A stretch of DNA of 64,000 nucleotides, taken from contig VZRG01000158.1 of assembly GCA_013397435.1 (NCBI GenBank), positions 357,522 to 421,521 on the forward strand. Direction: 5' to 3'. This stretch comes from Erythrocercus mccallii. Lineage: Eukaryota > Chordata > Aves > Passeriformes > Dicruridae. How positions within the stretch are numbered: position 1 is the first letter of the stretch; each line of letters begins with the position of its first letter. The notes below the pieces were generated by a model. That model saw nothing but the letters and a program-made list of their open reading frames with translations, did no database searches and was not told the origin of the DNA. Made by a program: the position numbers and the translations under genes. This document shows, one piece after another, positions 36,801 through 50,100 of this stretch.

Positions 36801-37104
36801 ACATCATTGAGTCACAGAAAGTTCATTTGTAGATCAAAATGTACTTTTGAGGCTTGAAAATCAAAAGGTCAAAGAAAATCAGTTACAGTAACAGAAGCAC
36901 CAAAGACAGCAGAAAAACCCCAACTTTCCTGGGATTATTATTCATGCAGTTAGAAGAAAAAAAAACCTTAATGACACATTTAAAGGGAGAGATCATATTT
37001 GAGCATGATGGCAGAAGGGAGGAGAAAGGATCCTTTTCTGTAGTCATAAATTGTTCACACTAAGCATGATGGTGTAAGGCTTAAAGATGTTCAGGTTAAA
37101 TAAT
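33812..37104. other. Non-coding stretch, no gene seen
   Basis: AT-rich sequence with short frames on both strands and short homopolymer runs (for example eight or more G near 35550). No repeat family or exon recognised. Confidence 0.55.
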
Positions 37105-37277
37105 TAGGCAATGGAAGAAACTACCCAGGGAGGTGGCTGAGTCAGGGATATAGGGATTTTGCAGTGATAGGGCAGATGAAATCCTAGTGGGGATAGTGGA
37201 AAGGAAGATACACAGGTTTTGAATTGGATGACCTAAAGGATCTTCTCCAATCCTATCATTTATGCTGCTATGATTCA
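37105..37277 (+). mobile_element. CR1 LINE 3' fragment
   Basis: The plus strand contains CTACCCAGGGAGGTGGCTGA near the start and then a degraded 3' region ending in GGATGACCTAAAGGATCTTC...CCTATCATTTATGCTGCTATGATTCA. This matches the sense-strand 3' end of avian CR1 (GGCTGCCCAGGGAGGTGG ... GATGATCTTAAAGGTC ... ATTCTATGATTC). It is old and 5'-truncated. Confidence 0.85.
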
Positions 37278-40073
37278 TCCTGAGGAGAACATTTTGGACC
37301 CTTATGAATTACTGGCTGAGTTTCCTGGATACTATTGTACATTAGTCTACTCTAAAGCATGCATAAAACTAAGTCAAAGTTGGCTTTGAAGTGTTTGATC
37401 TACAATATCCAATACTTCCAGTCTCTTTTTCATACAGTGACTCAGAAAAGAGCTGTTATAACAAGACAAAAGTTATTTTGAGTTCAGATTAAGTTAGAAA
37501 AGGGAGGCACCCTGTTCTTCAGCTATTCCCTCCTAAAAGAGGAAAAAAACCCACCCTGTCGCATGGCCTAATGGTCAGTATTGCTATTTCTAGACCCGAC
37601 ATAAGACAGCTTTCGAACAAACTACAACTTTAAAGTAACTGTTTTTCATAAAATTTTGGATCCAAAACTAAATGTTCCAAAATGTCGAAGTTAATAGCTT
37701 TTTTGCTTTTTCGTTAACAAAAGATGACAGATTTTCCCCAGCACCTTTAAGTCATATTTCTGAAAATCATAATCCTTCTTTTAAGAAGGCCCATCTAGTC
37801 ATTACTAATAATTTTCTTTTCATTAAAAACTGCTTGAGGAAATATATACTGCTTCCTTTTTCTTAGTATTTAACCTTCATTTTGTAAACACAATCCAAAG
37901 GACTTTTCAAAAAGTTGAGGAAAGCACCAGTCTTGCTTATCAAACAGACAGAGTTTAGTAGGAGTGAAAAATGGATTACTGTAAATCAACAAGCTACAAA
38001 CTTTCCTATACCATTTTCATGGGAGAAGCTGGACTTCATTGGGATTCTGTATCACTTTTAATGGGCTAATTAGCTGAGAGGGGCCTCAGCATTGCCTCCC
38101 CAAGTCACCAATGAGTCACTGACCACTGCACACATAATTTAAAAATGCTCAGATTTTTGTATCAGAAAGTGGAGTGATGGTAGCTGAGTAAGTGGGAAGC
38201 ATGGCTGACTCCCTTATTGAAGAATTGTGTAAAACAAATAAATTTGTTTTTCATTCAGTGTGACTGAGAGAAAGGGCTTAATTAAGTGAACTTTGCTTTG
38301 TCCTAAGGGACCATATACATCACAGGGTGGATAATGTGAGACAACCATTTCCATCCCTGTAAATGTGCCCCCCACTAACTGCGACTAACGTGACAAATCC
38401 AACCTACACGAAGGTATCCACTGCTAAGTTTCTAAATGCCACAAAATAGCAGGGGTAGAAGGGGCAGCTCTGACCATGGGGAAAGAGGAGGGTCTATTCC
38501 CACAAAACTCACAAAAACCTTGCTAAAGTCTTCCTTTTGTCATTCTGACTTAATAGTGACATGTAACACATAATAGCCATGTAACACAATGGAGTTAATA
38601 AGGAGGTAACAATGAAAAAAGCAACATTTACCAAGTGTCCACATGGGGTTTTTTTAATTAAGTTTTAAATAACTTAAAAAGTTCTTGTGCATTCAGGCCT
38701 CTAGGCATTAGCCCTCAGTAGCCTTCAGTATACTTCCTTTAGGTCTTTCTTCTGATTTGTGCTTGGAAAATGCCCAAGACATATGAAATGTTTCTCACAT
38801 AAAGTTGCCAAATTTGAAAACCAGGACAAACATCCAGTGGCAACACTAAAATTTCCCAAGGTGCAGAGCTTCTTCTTCTAATGACCCCAGTTACATACAT
38901 ATGTACAAATAAATATATATATACACACATACATGCACTTCACATAAACACACTTGGAATAAACACATTCTTTAAGAACCAAGGGGCTGTCAAGCCACCA
39001 AATCCAGTTTACATATGTAGATATTACGGAGATCAAGATGAATGGGATGCTAGTTAATTTAAAGCAATGTAGAGTGCTGTAAGCAGCACTCTAACAACAC
39101 ACTGAGGAACAACAACAACAAAAAAATCCAAAAATTACTACAGAGCAAACTGAGTATGGTTGTAGGATGCCAAGCTGTTTCAAAAAACAGTTACCTATCT
39201 AAAATTATGTCAATGATCATTACTATAGGGAGCATAATTTCAATGAAGCCAAAATTTTGGATGAAAAACACTAATTCTCTCCAAATATCTGACTTCTCAC
39301 AATCACCTAGCAATTCCTGGACATTTTTCTCAGAAAGCTTGCAAAAGTTTTGAAAACTGATTGTTTTCATTTAAAGATGATCTCAAGAAGTCACAAATGA
39401 CACATTTCATCTGGAACTGATATTTCTTGCCAGGAAGTAAATCCTACAAATGAGTTTGCTTTTCAGTAGCCAAACCTCCCTTCTTTCTAATTAGCTATCT
39501 GCCTTTGTCAGGGTGGTAAATTAATTCAGTGGCTTCAAAGCCAAATATACACAATACAAATCTAAGACTTAAATAATTATGGCCATACAAATGCCATTGC
39601 TTCAATTTATTCTTCATCATGCCTATATCTTCCCTTTCACTGCAACCCACAATCCATTTTCAGAAATGTTGGGTCTTTAAGAATTTGCCTTCAGAAAAAA
39701 AAAAAACCAACCAAAAAAACCCACTTGGACCATGTACCTTAAGATAAAACAGACTATAATGTATTAAAATCAGGATCTTTTTTGTGTGGTCTTGGCTTTT
39801 TCCTGGGGAGAAGCAATGCCATAGCAATCAGTCTTTTGCCTGCCTGATTCATTGTGCTGTTGTGTTGACTTGCCAGACAGACGACCAATCACCTGACTAC
39901 TAACAAATCCTTTATCTTTAACCACCATGACAGATAGGCAAAACTCCAGGGGTAGGTTAGCTTTAGGGCAAGATTTTCCACCATTTTCATATGAATAGCA
40001 GTGAATCCTGCTCCTGGAGACAACCACCCAGTGTCTGCCTGCAGGAAGATCTAAGAGCCTTCATGGATGCCAT
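37278..40073. other. Non-coding stretch, no gene seen
   Basis: AT-rich sequence without a supported gene. It contains the TA/CA-rich tract at 38892-38953 and short A-rich runs (39115-39127, 39697-39719). Confidence 0.55.
38892..38953. repeat. TA/CA-rich microsatellite, interrupted
   Basis: Alternating CATA, TATA and CACA units with interruptions, similar in composition to the tract at 33766. Confidence 0.75.
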
Positions 40074-40127
40074 AGATGGATAGATAGGTAGATAGATGAT
40101 AGATAGATGATAGATAGATAGATAGAT
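40074..40127. repeat. GATA tetranucleotide microsatellite running into the gap
   Basis: Repeated GATA units with occasional GATG and GGTA variants continue to the last base before the run of Ns. The true length of the array is unknown because the assembly breaks inside it. Confidence 0.95.
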
Positions 40128-40540
40128 NNNNNNNNNNNNNNNNNNNNNNNNNNNNNNNNNNNNNNNNNNNNNNNNNNNNNNNNNNNNNNNNNNNNNNNNN
40201 NNNNNNNNNNNNNNNNNNNNNNNNNNNNNNNNNNNNNNNNNNNNNNNNNNNNNNNNNNNNNNNNNNNNNNNNNNNNNNNNNNNNNNNNNNNNNNNNNNNN
40301 NNNNNNNNNNNNNNNNNNNNNNNNNNNNNNNNNNNNNNNNNNNNNNNNNNNNNNNNNNNNNNNNNNNNNNNNNNNNNNNNNNNNNNNNNNNNNNNNNNNN
40401 NNNNNNNNNNNNNNNNNNNNNNNNNNNNNNNNNNNNNNNNNNNNNNNNNNNNNNNNNNNNNNNNNNNNNNNNNNNNNNNNNNNNNNNNNNNNNNNNNNNN
40501 NNNNNNNNNNNNNNNNNNNNNNNNNNNNNNNNNNNNNNNN
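40128..40540. other. Assembly gap (413 N)
   Basis: A run of unknown bases that starts inside the GATA repeat and ends in ordinary unique-looking sequence. The repeat is the likely cause of the break, and the gap size may be an estimate. Confidence 0.99.
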
Positions 40541-42044
40541 AATCATTGGAACCAAAACCACAAATTTTTGAACCTTTTTTCTACAAGTCAGAAACTTCAA
40601 AAAACAAACCCCAGACCAACCAGTTATTCACAGACCTCTACTCTTGTTACTGTGTATCTGTAACTTAAGTCAAAATAGTGCAGTTATCCTCTTAATATGC
40701 ATGATATCATTGTTAGAATGAAGCTTTCAACAAACTTATATATGATACATCCATACAAGTACAAGCTGAACAAGTACAGGCAGCTTTATCCAACACCACC
40801 TCCAGTAAAACATACAATAAAAAGTCTACTAAGTTTTAAGGGGGGAAAAAAACTCACTTTTTCATGATTAAAGAGCCTGACACAAACTTGTACTTGGGGC
40901 CTGTGCTGTGCTTCTTGTATGAGTTTAACTGGTAGGGCCACAGAACAAGTCAGTACCTTTGTGCATAAACATCAGTTTCTTCAGTAGAGATTTCCAGTGT
41001 GTCCATTATAGCCTACAGTACACGTATGCCCGTGGCTCCTCAGTACCAGAAAGATATAACAAAATAGAAGAAATTCCAAAAAAAACAGCATAAATAACTG
41101 TGTGATTTTGTAGAAAACAGCAGAGAGGGAGAGAAACAACATAGCTAAAGACACAGCATCATTAGGAACTGTTCAGTAAAACAGATATGAAAGAGGATCA
41201 AGAAGATGAAGTCAAGGAAAGGAATATTCAAGGCTGCTTTAACGCCATGTATTTTCCCTGGGGAAGTAGTGGAAGCCACATGGCTTATGACATTTGCAAA
41301 TTAGTACCACAATGAAGACAAAAATCTGGTGGTCAGGAAGATGGTCAAGCTGATATAACAAGAGTTTTCCATTTCTAACTTCTATTACCGTACAACAGAT
41401 CTGAGGTGCTACAAATTCCTAAGTGCTGTGTAATATTCACAGAAACATCAGCTTTTGCTTACCATCAAGTATTCAGCAACTGAATATTCTTCAGTATGTT
41501 GCTCCTTGTTAAAATGGAACATTACAGTGCAAATGATAAAATCATATTCAGGATTTCCATGGATTCTTCTGGAAATAACATACAACAGGATTTTACCATT
41601 TGATGTCATTTTTCCTTTGGAGTCTTGTGGGAAAAAAAAACCACTTTGGTAGAGAAATAGGTTTGAGGAAAAATGTGTTAAAAAAAAACTAAAAAAAAAG
41701 AAAAAAGACAAAACTACTTGTGTATAATACTTTCCAATCTTGAACTTCACACATACTTTTTAAGGTACAGTATATGAGAAAAAATGCTGCAGGAGGTTTT
41801 TCCCCAATGCAATCTTTTGATAAGTTTCTGAGCTGGCTTAAAAGCAAAAGAACAAAATAAAAAGAGCCTGTACTAAAGTAACAGATGAAATATCTTATAA
41901 ACGGACATTTAACTCCTTTCTATTGCTCACCAACGTTCTTAATATGCTTTTTCTTGTTGTTATATTGGGGTTTTTTTGTGTCATTGTCCATTTCTTATAT
42001 TTGCAAATGCAAGGGATGATTTTTGGGGAATGGAGTGGCAGTGT
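40541..42044. other. Non-coding stretch, no gene seen
   Basis: AT-rich sequence with A-rich runs around 41630-41705. No gene or transposon recognised. Confidence 0.55.
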
Positions 42045-42112
42045 ATCATAGAATCATAGAATAACCAAAGTTGGAAAGGACCCACAAGGATCTAGTCCAT
42101 CAAGTCCAACTC
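42045..42112 (-). mobile_element. CR1 LINE 3' end fragment
   Basis: The plus strand reads ATCATAGAATCATAGAATAA and then a block equivalent to 'agttggaaaggacccacaaggatctagtccatcaagtccaactcctg'. This is the complement of the terminal part of an avian CR1 with its short 3' repeat ATTCTATG. The element lies on the minus strand, and only the last 70 or so bases are clear. Confidence 0.88.
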
Positions 42113-42408
42113 CTGTATAAAAGCATTTTGTATTTTTTATCTGATATGTCTTCTAAACTGTCTTAATATCTCAACATACTAAACATCTCCTTATATTCAC
42201 TACTGTCCCACTGCTAACAGTCTTGTCTCACAAATGGAAGTGAGTTACCCCCTACTACACCCCTGAATATTTCCAGGCATATCTTGGCCATAGTAACTAT
42301 AATGGGAATTTCAGTACTCACAACAAAAACTGTAAAGCTACTCCGAATGTGATGATCCAATTAAGGATCTTTATGGCCCAAAGCTGAACAACAACTAGAA
42401 ATTTCTGT
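42113..42408. other. Short non-coding interval
   Basis: It could be a further degraded part of the adjacent repeats, since it sits between a CR1 end and the dispersed repeat at 42409. I could not assign it. Confidence 0.35.
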
Positions 42409-42468
42409 GCCCTCCAAACTCACACCAGTCAGCAGAACCAGAAGAAGGGCTGCACTTTGTGGGACTGA
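42409..42468 (+). repeat. Dispersed repeat, copy A (family not named)
   Basis: This 60-base block matches 47056-47115 at 53 of 60 positions without gaps, in the same orientation. A 18-base identical core (TCAGCAGAACCAGAAGAA) is included. The match is too long and too good to be chance, so both copies belong to a repeat family or arose by duplication. I do not know the family. The strand given is arbitrary. Confidence 0.8.
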
Positions 42469-45204
42469 GCTTTTTATCACCTCCAGAAAGAGAGTAGAAG
42501 CCAACACACAGGCATCTAAGGCTTGGAATGATGAAAGTAACAGCTTTAAATGTATTATGGATTTTCTCATGGGCTCAGGAAGCAATAAAAAGTAAGTACA
42601 GTCAGACTGCAGGAAACCAATATAGCTTTCATAATTTTTTTGTGACTTTAGGGAAAACATGCTCAACTTTTATAGACAGCCAGTTCAGTATTACAAATTT
42701 TCAGGAAATGTCACTGCTATAGGATTCCCACAACAAATGCAGGTTATGTTGAAACTACTGTTTTCTGCAAGGACACTGCTCAAAACAAATTCATGTCATG
42801 TAAATTATGTGAATTTACAATGCAACACAATTCCTTGATCACAGGCTTTTCACAGAAGTGGATACAAATGACATTAGGAAAATAAGATTTTATTCTGGTG
42901 GTTATATAATGTTATATTACATTGACTATTGACTAACAGGGTAAGTGCCCGAATAAAGCTAAGAAAGCAAAGACAAACATGCTAAGTCAAAAAACAATCC
43001 CAAAAGATCTAATATGATAAAAAAAATCCAGAAAATAGACTGAAGTACAAGGAGAAGGAGACCTTTTGTTGTGCAATGTTTCAATTTATCAATCAGTGCA
43101 GTTCTTTCCAGCTCTGGAGGAAGTTTAAACAACATCAGTGGCTTGGCACATTTTGAAACAAAGTGCCGAATCCCAACATAGTTAAAGGGTATACCACAGA
43201 TAGTTAAAAAAAAAAAATCCTTGATTTAAGGTCAGGTACTGTAAACACTTACTGTGGTTTATGCATAAGTAATTCAACTGAACTTAAGGAGTCCTGTAGG
43301 AATTCTCACACATGTAAATGCTTGCAGTCGAGCCTAATTTTCATACTATACAGTCTTTTAACCTGCCAACCAGTTTTCTCTTTTTATTCTGATGAGCAGC
43401 ATAACATTACCAATAAAATATTATTAATTAATGCACACAATGATCTCTCTTGAAGTATGAAATTTAGGTTTCTCTGTTAACAACATCCATTTACTAACAA
43501 TTTTTTAAAAAAATCTTTTACACATTATTGTGCCCATGACTTGCAAGTAATGTTGATACGGGGATGTGGGAGGTCATAAGTCTAAAAAGAATCTGGTGAC
43601 ATCACCCAAGGAAATGCCTAAGTCCTATATTACATTTAACTCAATACAATTTTGTTTAAAACTTTTGAGACAGAAAAGCATCTGTTTCCTAAGAAAGTGT
43701 TCTCAAAGGAGTCTCTGCTTTTACACATGGCAGTTCTGATCTCTCACTGCAGGAGAGCTTTACATCAAAGCTCACAAAGAGCTCCAAAAGGTCTATTGGA
43801 GCCTCTCAAGGTGATCGTTTCAGCAAAATTATAGTGAGAGAAATGTTAGTGAGAGACATTTTTTTATAGCAAAAGTGAAATCCAAATACAGTAGATGAAG
43901 ATTTATCAAAATGTAGACATATTTCTACTGTGCCTGCCCATCATCTCTTCTGTTAGGATCTTAAAGAAAGCAGGATGCTATTGCTTCTCTTCCAATGCAT
44001 TTGTAGTTTACAGGTCTTGTTGCTGCAATCAGGGGTATTGTTGGAAGAAGGGCAATATATCTCACAAGTTAAATGTTTTGAAAGGAGATGTGAGTTAAGG
44101 TATAGACCAGTTTTGGTTTAATCCTTACTTGGAATGGTGAGAGTGTTTTGCAGCCTCTCATCCATGAAATCATGGTCTGCAATCCATGAAATCAAACTAA
44201 ACAATAAAATAAACATCATCTTCACTGAATTTTCAGCTAAAGGTGCAAAGATATAATCACCTGAATGAAACAGGCCAGCAGAAATGCATGACTGAACGAC
44301 TGAAAACCATTAATTCAAGCATGAAGATAACAAGTTTAATCCATAGATGATGAACAAGAACACAGTAAAATATATGAACAACAACATGTATCAAATTTTT
44401 AAGCACACTGTTTAAAAGTAGCACCTGCCCTTCTCTCATGCCTTTCAGAAGGCAATAAAACTCAAGCACTGTCGAAATAAGTCCAGGTAATAGAATCCAA
44501 ATTTAATGGGTTGCCGTATGGACTATCCAGCAGCTCAAGACAGATGGTTCCTTTAGGCATGGTGGAATATGCTTAACACAGTCATATCTTCTGCACCCAC
44601 CCAGGAGAAATCAAATTGTGCCATCAGCAATAATATCTGCCTGAAAGACTCCATAGCTTTTACCAGCCTGAGTTCCTGTGCAGTAGCTTGGAAAAGGAAG
44701 GCCAATCATTTTAAAAGTTATATACAGATTTTTAAAAAATGAGCTGTTCTCATTTTTATAACCATCATATATAAGATGACAAGCTAAATTACTTAGTATT
44801 TGTAAAACTAAAGTAGATCATATTGAGATATCTATCTTCAGAGATTCTGCAACACTGCTTCCCTTTCAAGCCAAGACTGTTTTAAATTACACCATAGAAA
44901 TGCTTCTAATGCTTTTTTACCTTCTAAATTCAAGGATTTCCAGGATCAAAATGCTCTCTTCCTTTATTCTTTCTCTAAATCTCATCTAAAAATCCCTATA
45001 TCTGGCATACAATTCTACCTTCATCAGATAATACCCAGATCTGGCATACTTCAAGCCTCATCTGTTTTTCCAGGTTCATCCAGGAGAGACAAAAATGCAT
45101 GAGGAAGAACACAAAGTCTGAATACAATTTAAAATTAATCCCATTCTTTGTGAGATCTTTTTGTATCATTTTGACACACTATTGGGCTCCATGACACACT
45201 GAGC
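42469..45204. other. Non-coding stretch, no gene seen
   Basis: AT-rich sequence. A 12-base direct repeat TCCATGAAATCA occurs near 44160 and 44182. No gene, RNA gene or further transposon recognised. Confidence 0.5.
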
Positions 45205-45273
45205 TCAATGGCTGGACTTGATCTTAAAAGTCTTTTCCAACTTAGACAATTCTATGCTTCTGTAATTCTATTA
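45205..45273 (+). mobile_element. CR1 LINE 3' end fragment
   Basis: CAATGGCTGGACTTGATCTT followed by AAAAGTCTTTTCCAACTTAG and ACAATTCTATGCTTCTGTAA matches the sense-strand 3' terminus of avian CR1 (GGTTGGACTAGATGATCTTAAAGGTCTTTTCCAACC...ATTCTATGATTCT). It is strongly 5'-truncated. Similarity left of 45205 is unclear. Confidence 0.88.
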
Positions 45274-47055
45274 TTAGTGCAATCTACCTAAAACCTTGCA
45301 TGTAGACTATTATGAACAGGAATAAATAATTTTTATTAACTTAATTAACTGATGGAAATAATACAAGGCCCTGCCATATCTTCCTTAAAGGCCCTGGCTC
45401 ATTTGTCCACAAAGCACATAATCTACTTTCGTAATCAATGGGTACTCAAATCCATGACAGGAAAAGGCATTGGCCTTCAGGGTGGGAACAAAAGTGACCC
45501 TCAAAGCTCAATGGGATCATGAGTCAACTGAAGTCATGAGTCTACTGCAGCCTGTTGCTGATTGACTCTGCCTCACCTGTTACTTCAGCCATTAATGCCG
45601 AGTGCTGTATGGCTGCAGGGATATGCATGCCTGCCAAGGTACATAAAAAACATCCAAACCAAACTAAAATCTGCCAGGTCCTGAAAATATCAAGTAACAC
45701 CCTGCCCTGTATCTACCAACAGCATCCAAAGTAATGTTTGGGAGAGCTGACCACGACCACACCCATCCCTGCTGCTTTGCAGCCTGAAGGCTTTTCATTG
45801 ACGGCTGTTCCACTTAATCATTCAAAGCGATGCTTGGCCATTTGATTGCTGTGATTTAACACAGTAATAACAATAATCCAGACTATGCTTAAACCACTCA
45901 TAGTACTTCCAAAACTGTTTATTAGCATTGGCTTCTGCTTTACTAGCTATTTTCAACACTCTTAATTCTGAAGTTCCTCCTCTGCCACCTCCAAGAAGGC
46001 CAAGAGTATATGAAAAAGGCTGCCTTATTTTTTGTTTGACTGAGCAGTTGATAACTGCACTTAACTTCACTGTTTATTTATTTAACCTCAACTCCAGCCA
46101 TCTAAAATGCCCTGTGCATTTCAACTTTAGGTCCAAGACAGAACTGTATACAGAACACAGTCTCTTTCATTTCCATCTTGAAATGAAACTCAATAGCTCC
46201 TCTTCAACCCATGAGTCAACTGCAAGGTTCTCATTTAATAATCCCATCCTTTTATTGCAATCATAGTCTCAAAATTCAGGCCCCCATGCTCAACACCTCC
46301 AAGCAAAGCATCAGACACACCAGACTGAGGACTTCTGTCATGCTTTGACTAAATCCTGTCTTTGAGCTAGTTCTTTCCAACTGGTAACTGAGACTCTTTG
46401 TGAAGACCTCCACAATGGGAAGCTCACTACTGCCAGTTTATTCTGTCAGTCTTTCAGCACAAGACACAATTTCCATGGACTAGAATGACTTCTTTCTTAA
46501 TGGATGAGTCTCATCCTCCTTCACATTAGAATTCACAGGAACTGAATGCATAATTTAAGACTTGTACCCCAACAGAAGCAAACATTTTACCAAGGAGCCA
46601 TTAAGATTGGATAAAGAAAAGGGCATTTTCACTTAAAAGTAAGTTTTGTTCAACAGGCAAGGCACAAGAGCAATAGACAGCATAACAAAATTTTGTTGTT
46701 GTTGAATATAAAATATCTCACACTGGTTTTCTGAAAAACATCCTCTGTTTAAAACATGCACTAACAGTTTTATCAATGTTTCTAAAATTACACAACTTTT
46801 CTTTTCTATACAAACACAGTACATAAAAGGCAGAACTATGCATCCTTTCATCTCTACACAATAAGAAAGAACAGCATTTCTCTGGGAGACTTTTTTGCTG
46901 TAAATCCAGTGCTTATAAAATCAGTGTAATTGAAAGAAAGTGGGATGCAGCACAAGGAGTTCTCATCATTCTAAGTGTACAGTTCAGCTCACTCAGCTTA
47001 TTCAGTCTTATACTTCTCTTAAAGTGAGGCTGCTTGATTGTGCCAAATAATGTGG
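45274..47055. other. Non-coding stretch, no gene seen
   Basis: AT-rich sequence with short frames (up to 112 codons at 45928-46266) that have no recognisable domain. Confidence 0.55.
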
Positions 47056-47115
47056 GCCCTCCAACCTCACACCGATCAGCAGAACCAGAAGAATGGCAGC
47101 ACTTCATGGGACTGA
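47056..47115 (+). repeat. Dispersed repeat, copy B (family not named)
   Basis: Partner of 42409-42468 (53 of 60 identical, same orientation, about 4.6 kb apart). Flanking sequence beyond the 60 bases does not align well by eye, which suggests two independent insertions, or old fragments, rather than one large segmental duplication. Confidence 0.8.
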
Positions 47116-50100
47116 ATTGTCCAACTAAACTGAGAACACTAAGTTAATTTTCCTAGTGAACTGTGCTGTACTTGTGTGATTTCTACATTAAAACCAGACA
47201 TTATCTTTAAGAAAAAAGAAAAATTTCTCAAGTCAGCATCTTTCCAATGCCTTAGGTTACTGGTGAAAACTTAAAGGATAATATACTAGAGATTAAAACT
47301 TTAAAAGAACATTATTACCATGATGTAAATATACCTATACAGTCATATATAATTAGGTAATCGTGTACATACTTCACTCTGCCAAATTCTGCACCATCAC
47401 CATTATTTATATTTGATCTGATAGCTGGAAGACACTCCTTAGACCATTTTCTTTAAAACTGTAAACAGCAGATTGCATCATCTTTTTCAGTCATGAAAGA
47501 TTTACAAGTTGCTAACAAAACTTTTACCACATTCATTTTTTGCTAAGTTAAAAGTAAGAAGAAGATAAAAGGATAACTTGCATCTCATTATGTTGAATTG
47601 TAACAGTGAGAAAGAAAAACAAAGAAGATAAAGCAGAGGTTTACATGGTAAATCTCCTGATTGTTGAACATGTTGAGATAAAATAATGGCCATAAATCAA
47701 ATTGAAACACTTGGAAGTATTAAAAAGACCAGGTAACTCTCTAGTGTCTTTCATTCTTCTCACTTCAACTTATCTATTTTCATAAAAAAACCTCATAAAT
47801 TTGGTTCATGGCTGGTATCAAATACTAAAATTAGGGGTGCATAAAACCAGCTTTTTTCTTTGAAATTTGACTTGCCAAGCAGCAATCTGTCACCTAAATT
47901 TGCAAAGGCAGTTCTTCTGAGATCTGAATACAACACTGAAGTGCCAAGAGGCCACAACAGTGAAATCAGAATTTTTTTAAGGCTTTCAATGCTGGTACTG
48001 GACATAAATATATATATTTGTATGTATGTATGTATATCTATGTATATCTATGTATAAATATATATTTGGAACAATGCAAAGTCTGCAATTGTAACTCAGT
48101 TCTGGAAATGGAATGCTTGCGTTAAGGAAAATGTTGGTATTTGTTATATCAAAACATGTAAATAAGGCAAATAAAGAAATGTTTCATTAAGTTTCAGATC
48201 AGCAACGCTATGAAGAACCACAGAAATGAAAAACTCCTATGCTGATTCCTATTTCTGATTTTTTTGTCAGATTTACATACTTCCTCTCCCACAGTTTGCC
48301 CAGCTAAAGCCACCTATGTTTCCTCTTATCTCATCTCTCAGTAAACAGTGCCTTTCACATCTACTAATTTCTTCCCAAGAACCACAAATTAGTCTGGTTT
48401 TGAAATAAGGCTGTACTTAATCAAATTTGTATTAAACCCAACTGCTGACTTAAATTCATTATTTTTTGAGCCTTCCCTCTAGTAATCTGAACCTCTCCTT
48501 TACACCCATCTGGAAACTTCTAAGAAAATTGTATGAAATTATACATTTTTGAGATGTTTACCTCTCTTCATGAGAAACTGCCCATAAGGGTTGAACAAAG
48601 GTGAGGAGATAACATGAATCAATAGTCATGGTTACATAAAGTTTCAAAGTAGATTAAAAATGAAAGGTATTTTTTGTTCAATACAAGACAGCTGGATGGA
48701 TACCATTTTGAAATTATAATTTTGATATGTTGTAGCTCAACAAATCCAAATGGCCCATTTCGGGATGTCCAATTCCTTCATGTTAAACAAAATAGATGCA
48801 CTTTAAGCTTGGTTTCCTACAATCCACATCTCAGATATTCACTGAAGTTGTGTGAAAAAGTTGATGTAAATTAATTCACCACTAATTTCCATTCAGTGGG
48901 AAAAAATGGTATTGATGATTTTCCCTGGATAAAAATAACTTTAGATGAGAAATTTTGGAGAACCAAAAAGCCCTTCACAATCAAAAGCTTCACTGTGACA
49001 TTTAACTACATACATGACTAGGAAAATAGTCCATAAGGAAGCACTTCTAAGTTTGAGGCTGGTATTAAACTTAAAAAATAACCCTACGATTTTGCCACCA
49101 GTTAGCTTTATAAAAACGCCACACATTAAAGAACAACCATAATTTAAAAAGCAGGGTGAATTCAATACCTCTAAAATTTCCTTCCTGATTGTAAAAGTTC
49201 TGTAAAAAGATTGTACTGAAAATTGCATCATTTGAAGAGAGGAAGAACCAACACCATTTGAGATGCCCAATTTTGACCTTCATGTTTCTGCAGAACAGAT
49301 CATGGGGCTCATAAGCTCTGTCCCATGTGGGTATGAACAGCACATTGGCAGGATCAGATACCTCCATGCACATGTACAAACCAAGGGCCAGCACTGAAGA
49401 CCCCACGGGTCCTAAGCCCCCATGAGATGTGACCAGGAGAGCACTAACCCCTCTGCTCACTCTCCTGACCCTCAGCTGCTCTTAAGGCATAGAGAAGATT
49501 TCAAGGAAAAATGTGGAAACCAATTTCTGTGGGTTGCTGCCCACAGAATAAAGGAGGGAACAGGAATCTATGGGGCAAAAACTTCCCAGTAAGGGCTTGC
49601 AAAACAGGTGCTCATTTTCAAAAGGAAATAACGAGGTTTGGGGTTTTTTGTATTTTAAACATATAGTCCTGGAAGAAGCCTAAATTGAAGGTCCTCATCC
49701 TCAGAAGCATAAGAATGATGTGGATTTCTTTCAGCTGCTACCATACAACCCTAAAGGTGCACCACCAAAGTGACACTTCAATGGATCGGTGGGGAAGGAC
49801 AAGGTAGTTATGCATCTGGTACATGCACAGCAAACATAGAGCACCTCTGTGTTGGTGAAACTCTCTGTTAGGAACTTAAAAAGTTAGCTCGAGCTAAACT
49901 AAGCTGAATTTGTCTATTTTAAAGGAATACTGGGTATTATTGAGCAGCCTTTAGAATGCTGCTGTTCACTGGGGCAGACCACTTCAGGAAACAAAACATG
50001 GTAACACAAAAACATATGCAAGCAACCCTCACTTTTCACAGATTTTAAAGAACAGAAGGGCTTCAGCTGTGATGTTCTCAATACAACCATCTAGTTGGAT

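Noticed and set aside
40061..40600. 179-codon minus-strand ORF
   Set aside because: It spans the run of Ns and the GATA repeat, and most of its residues are unknown.
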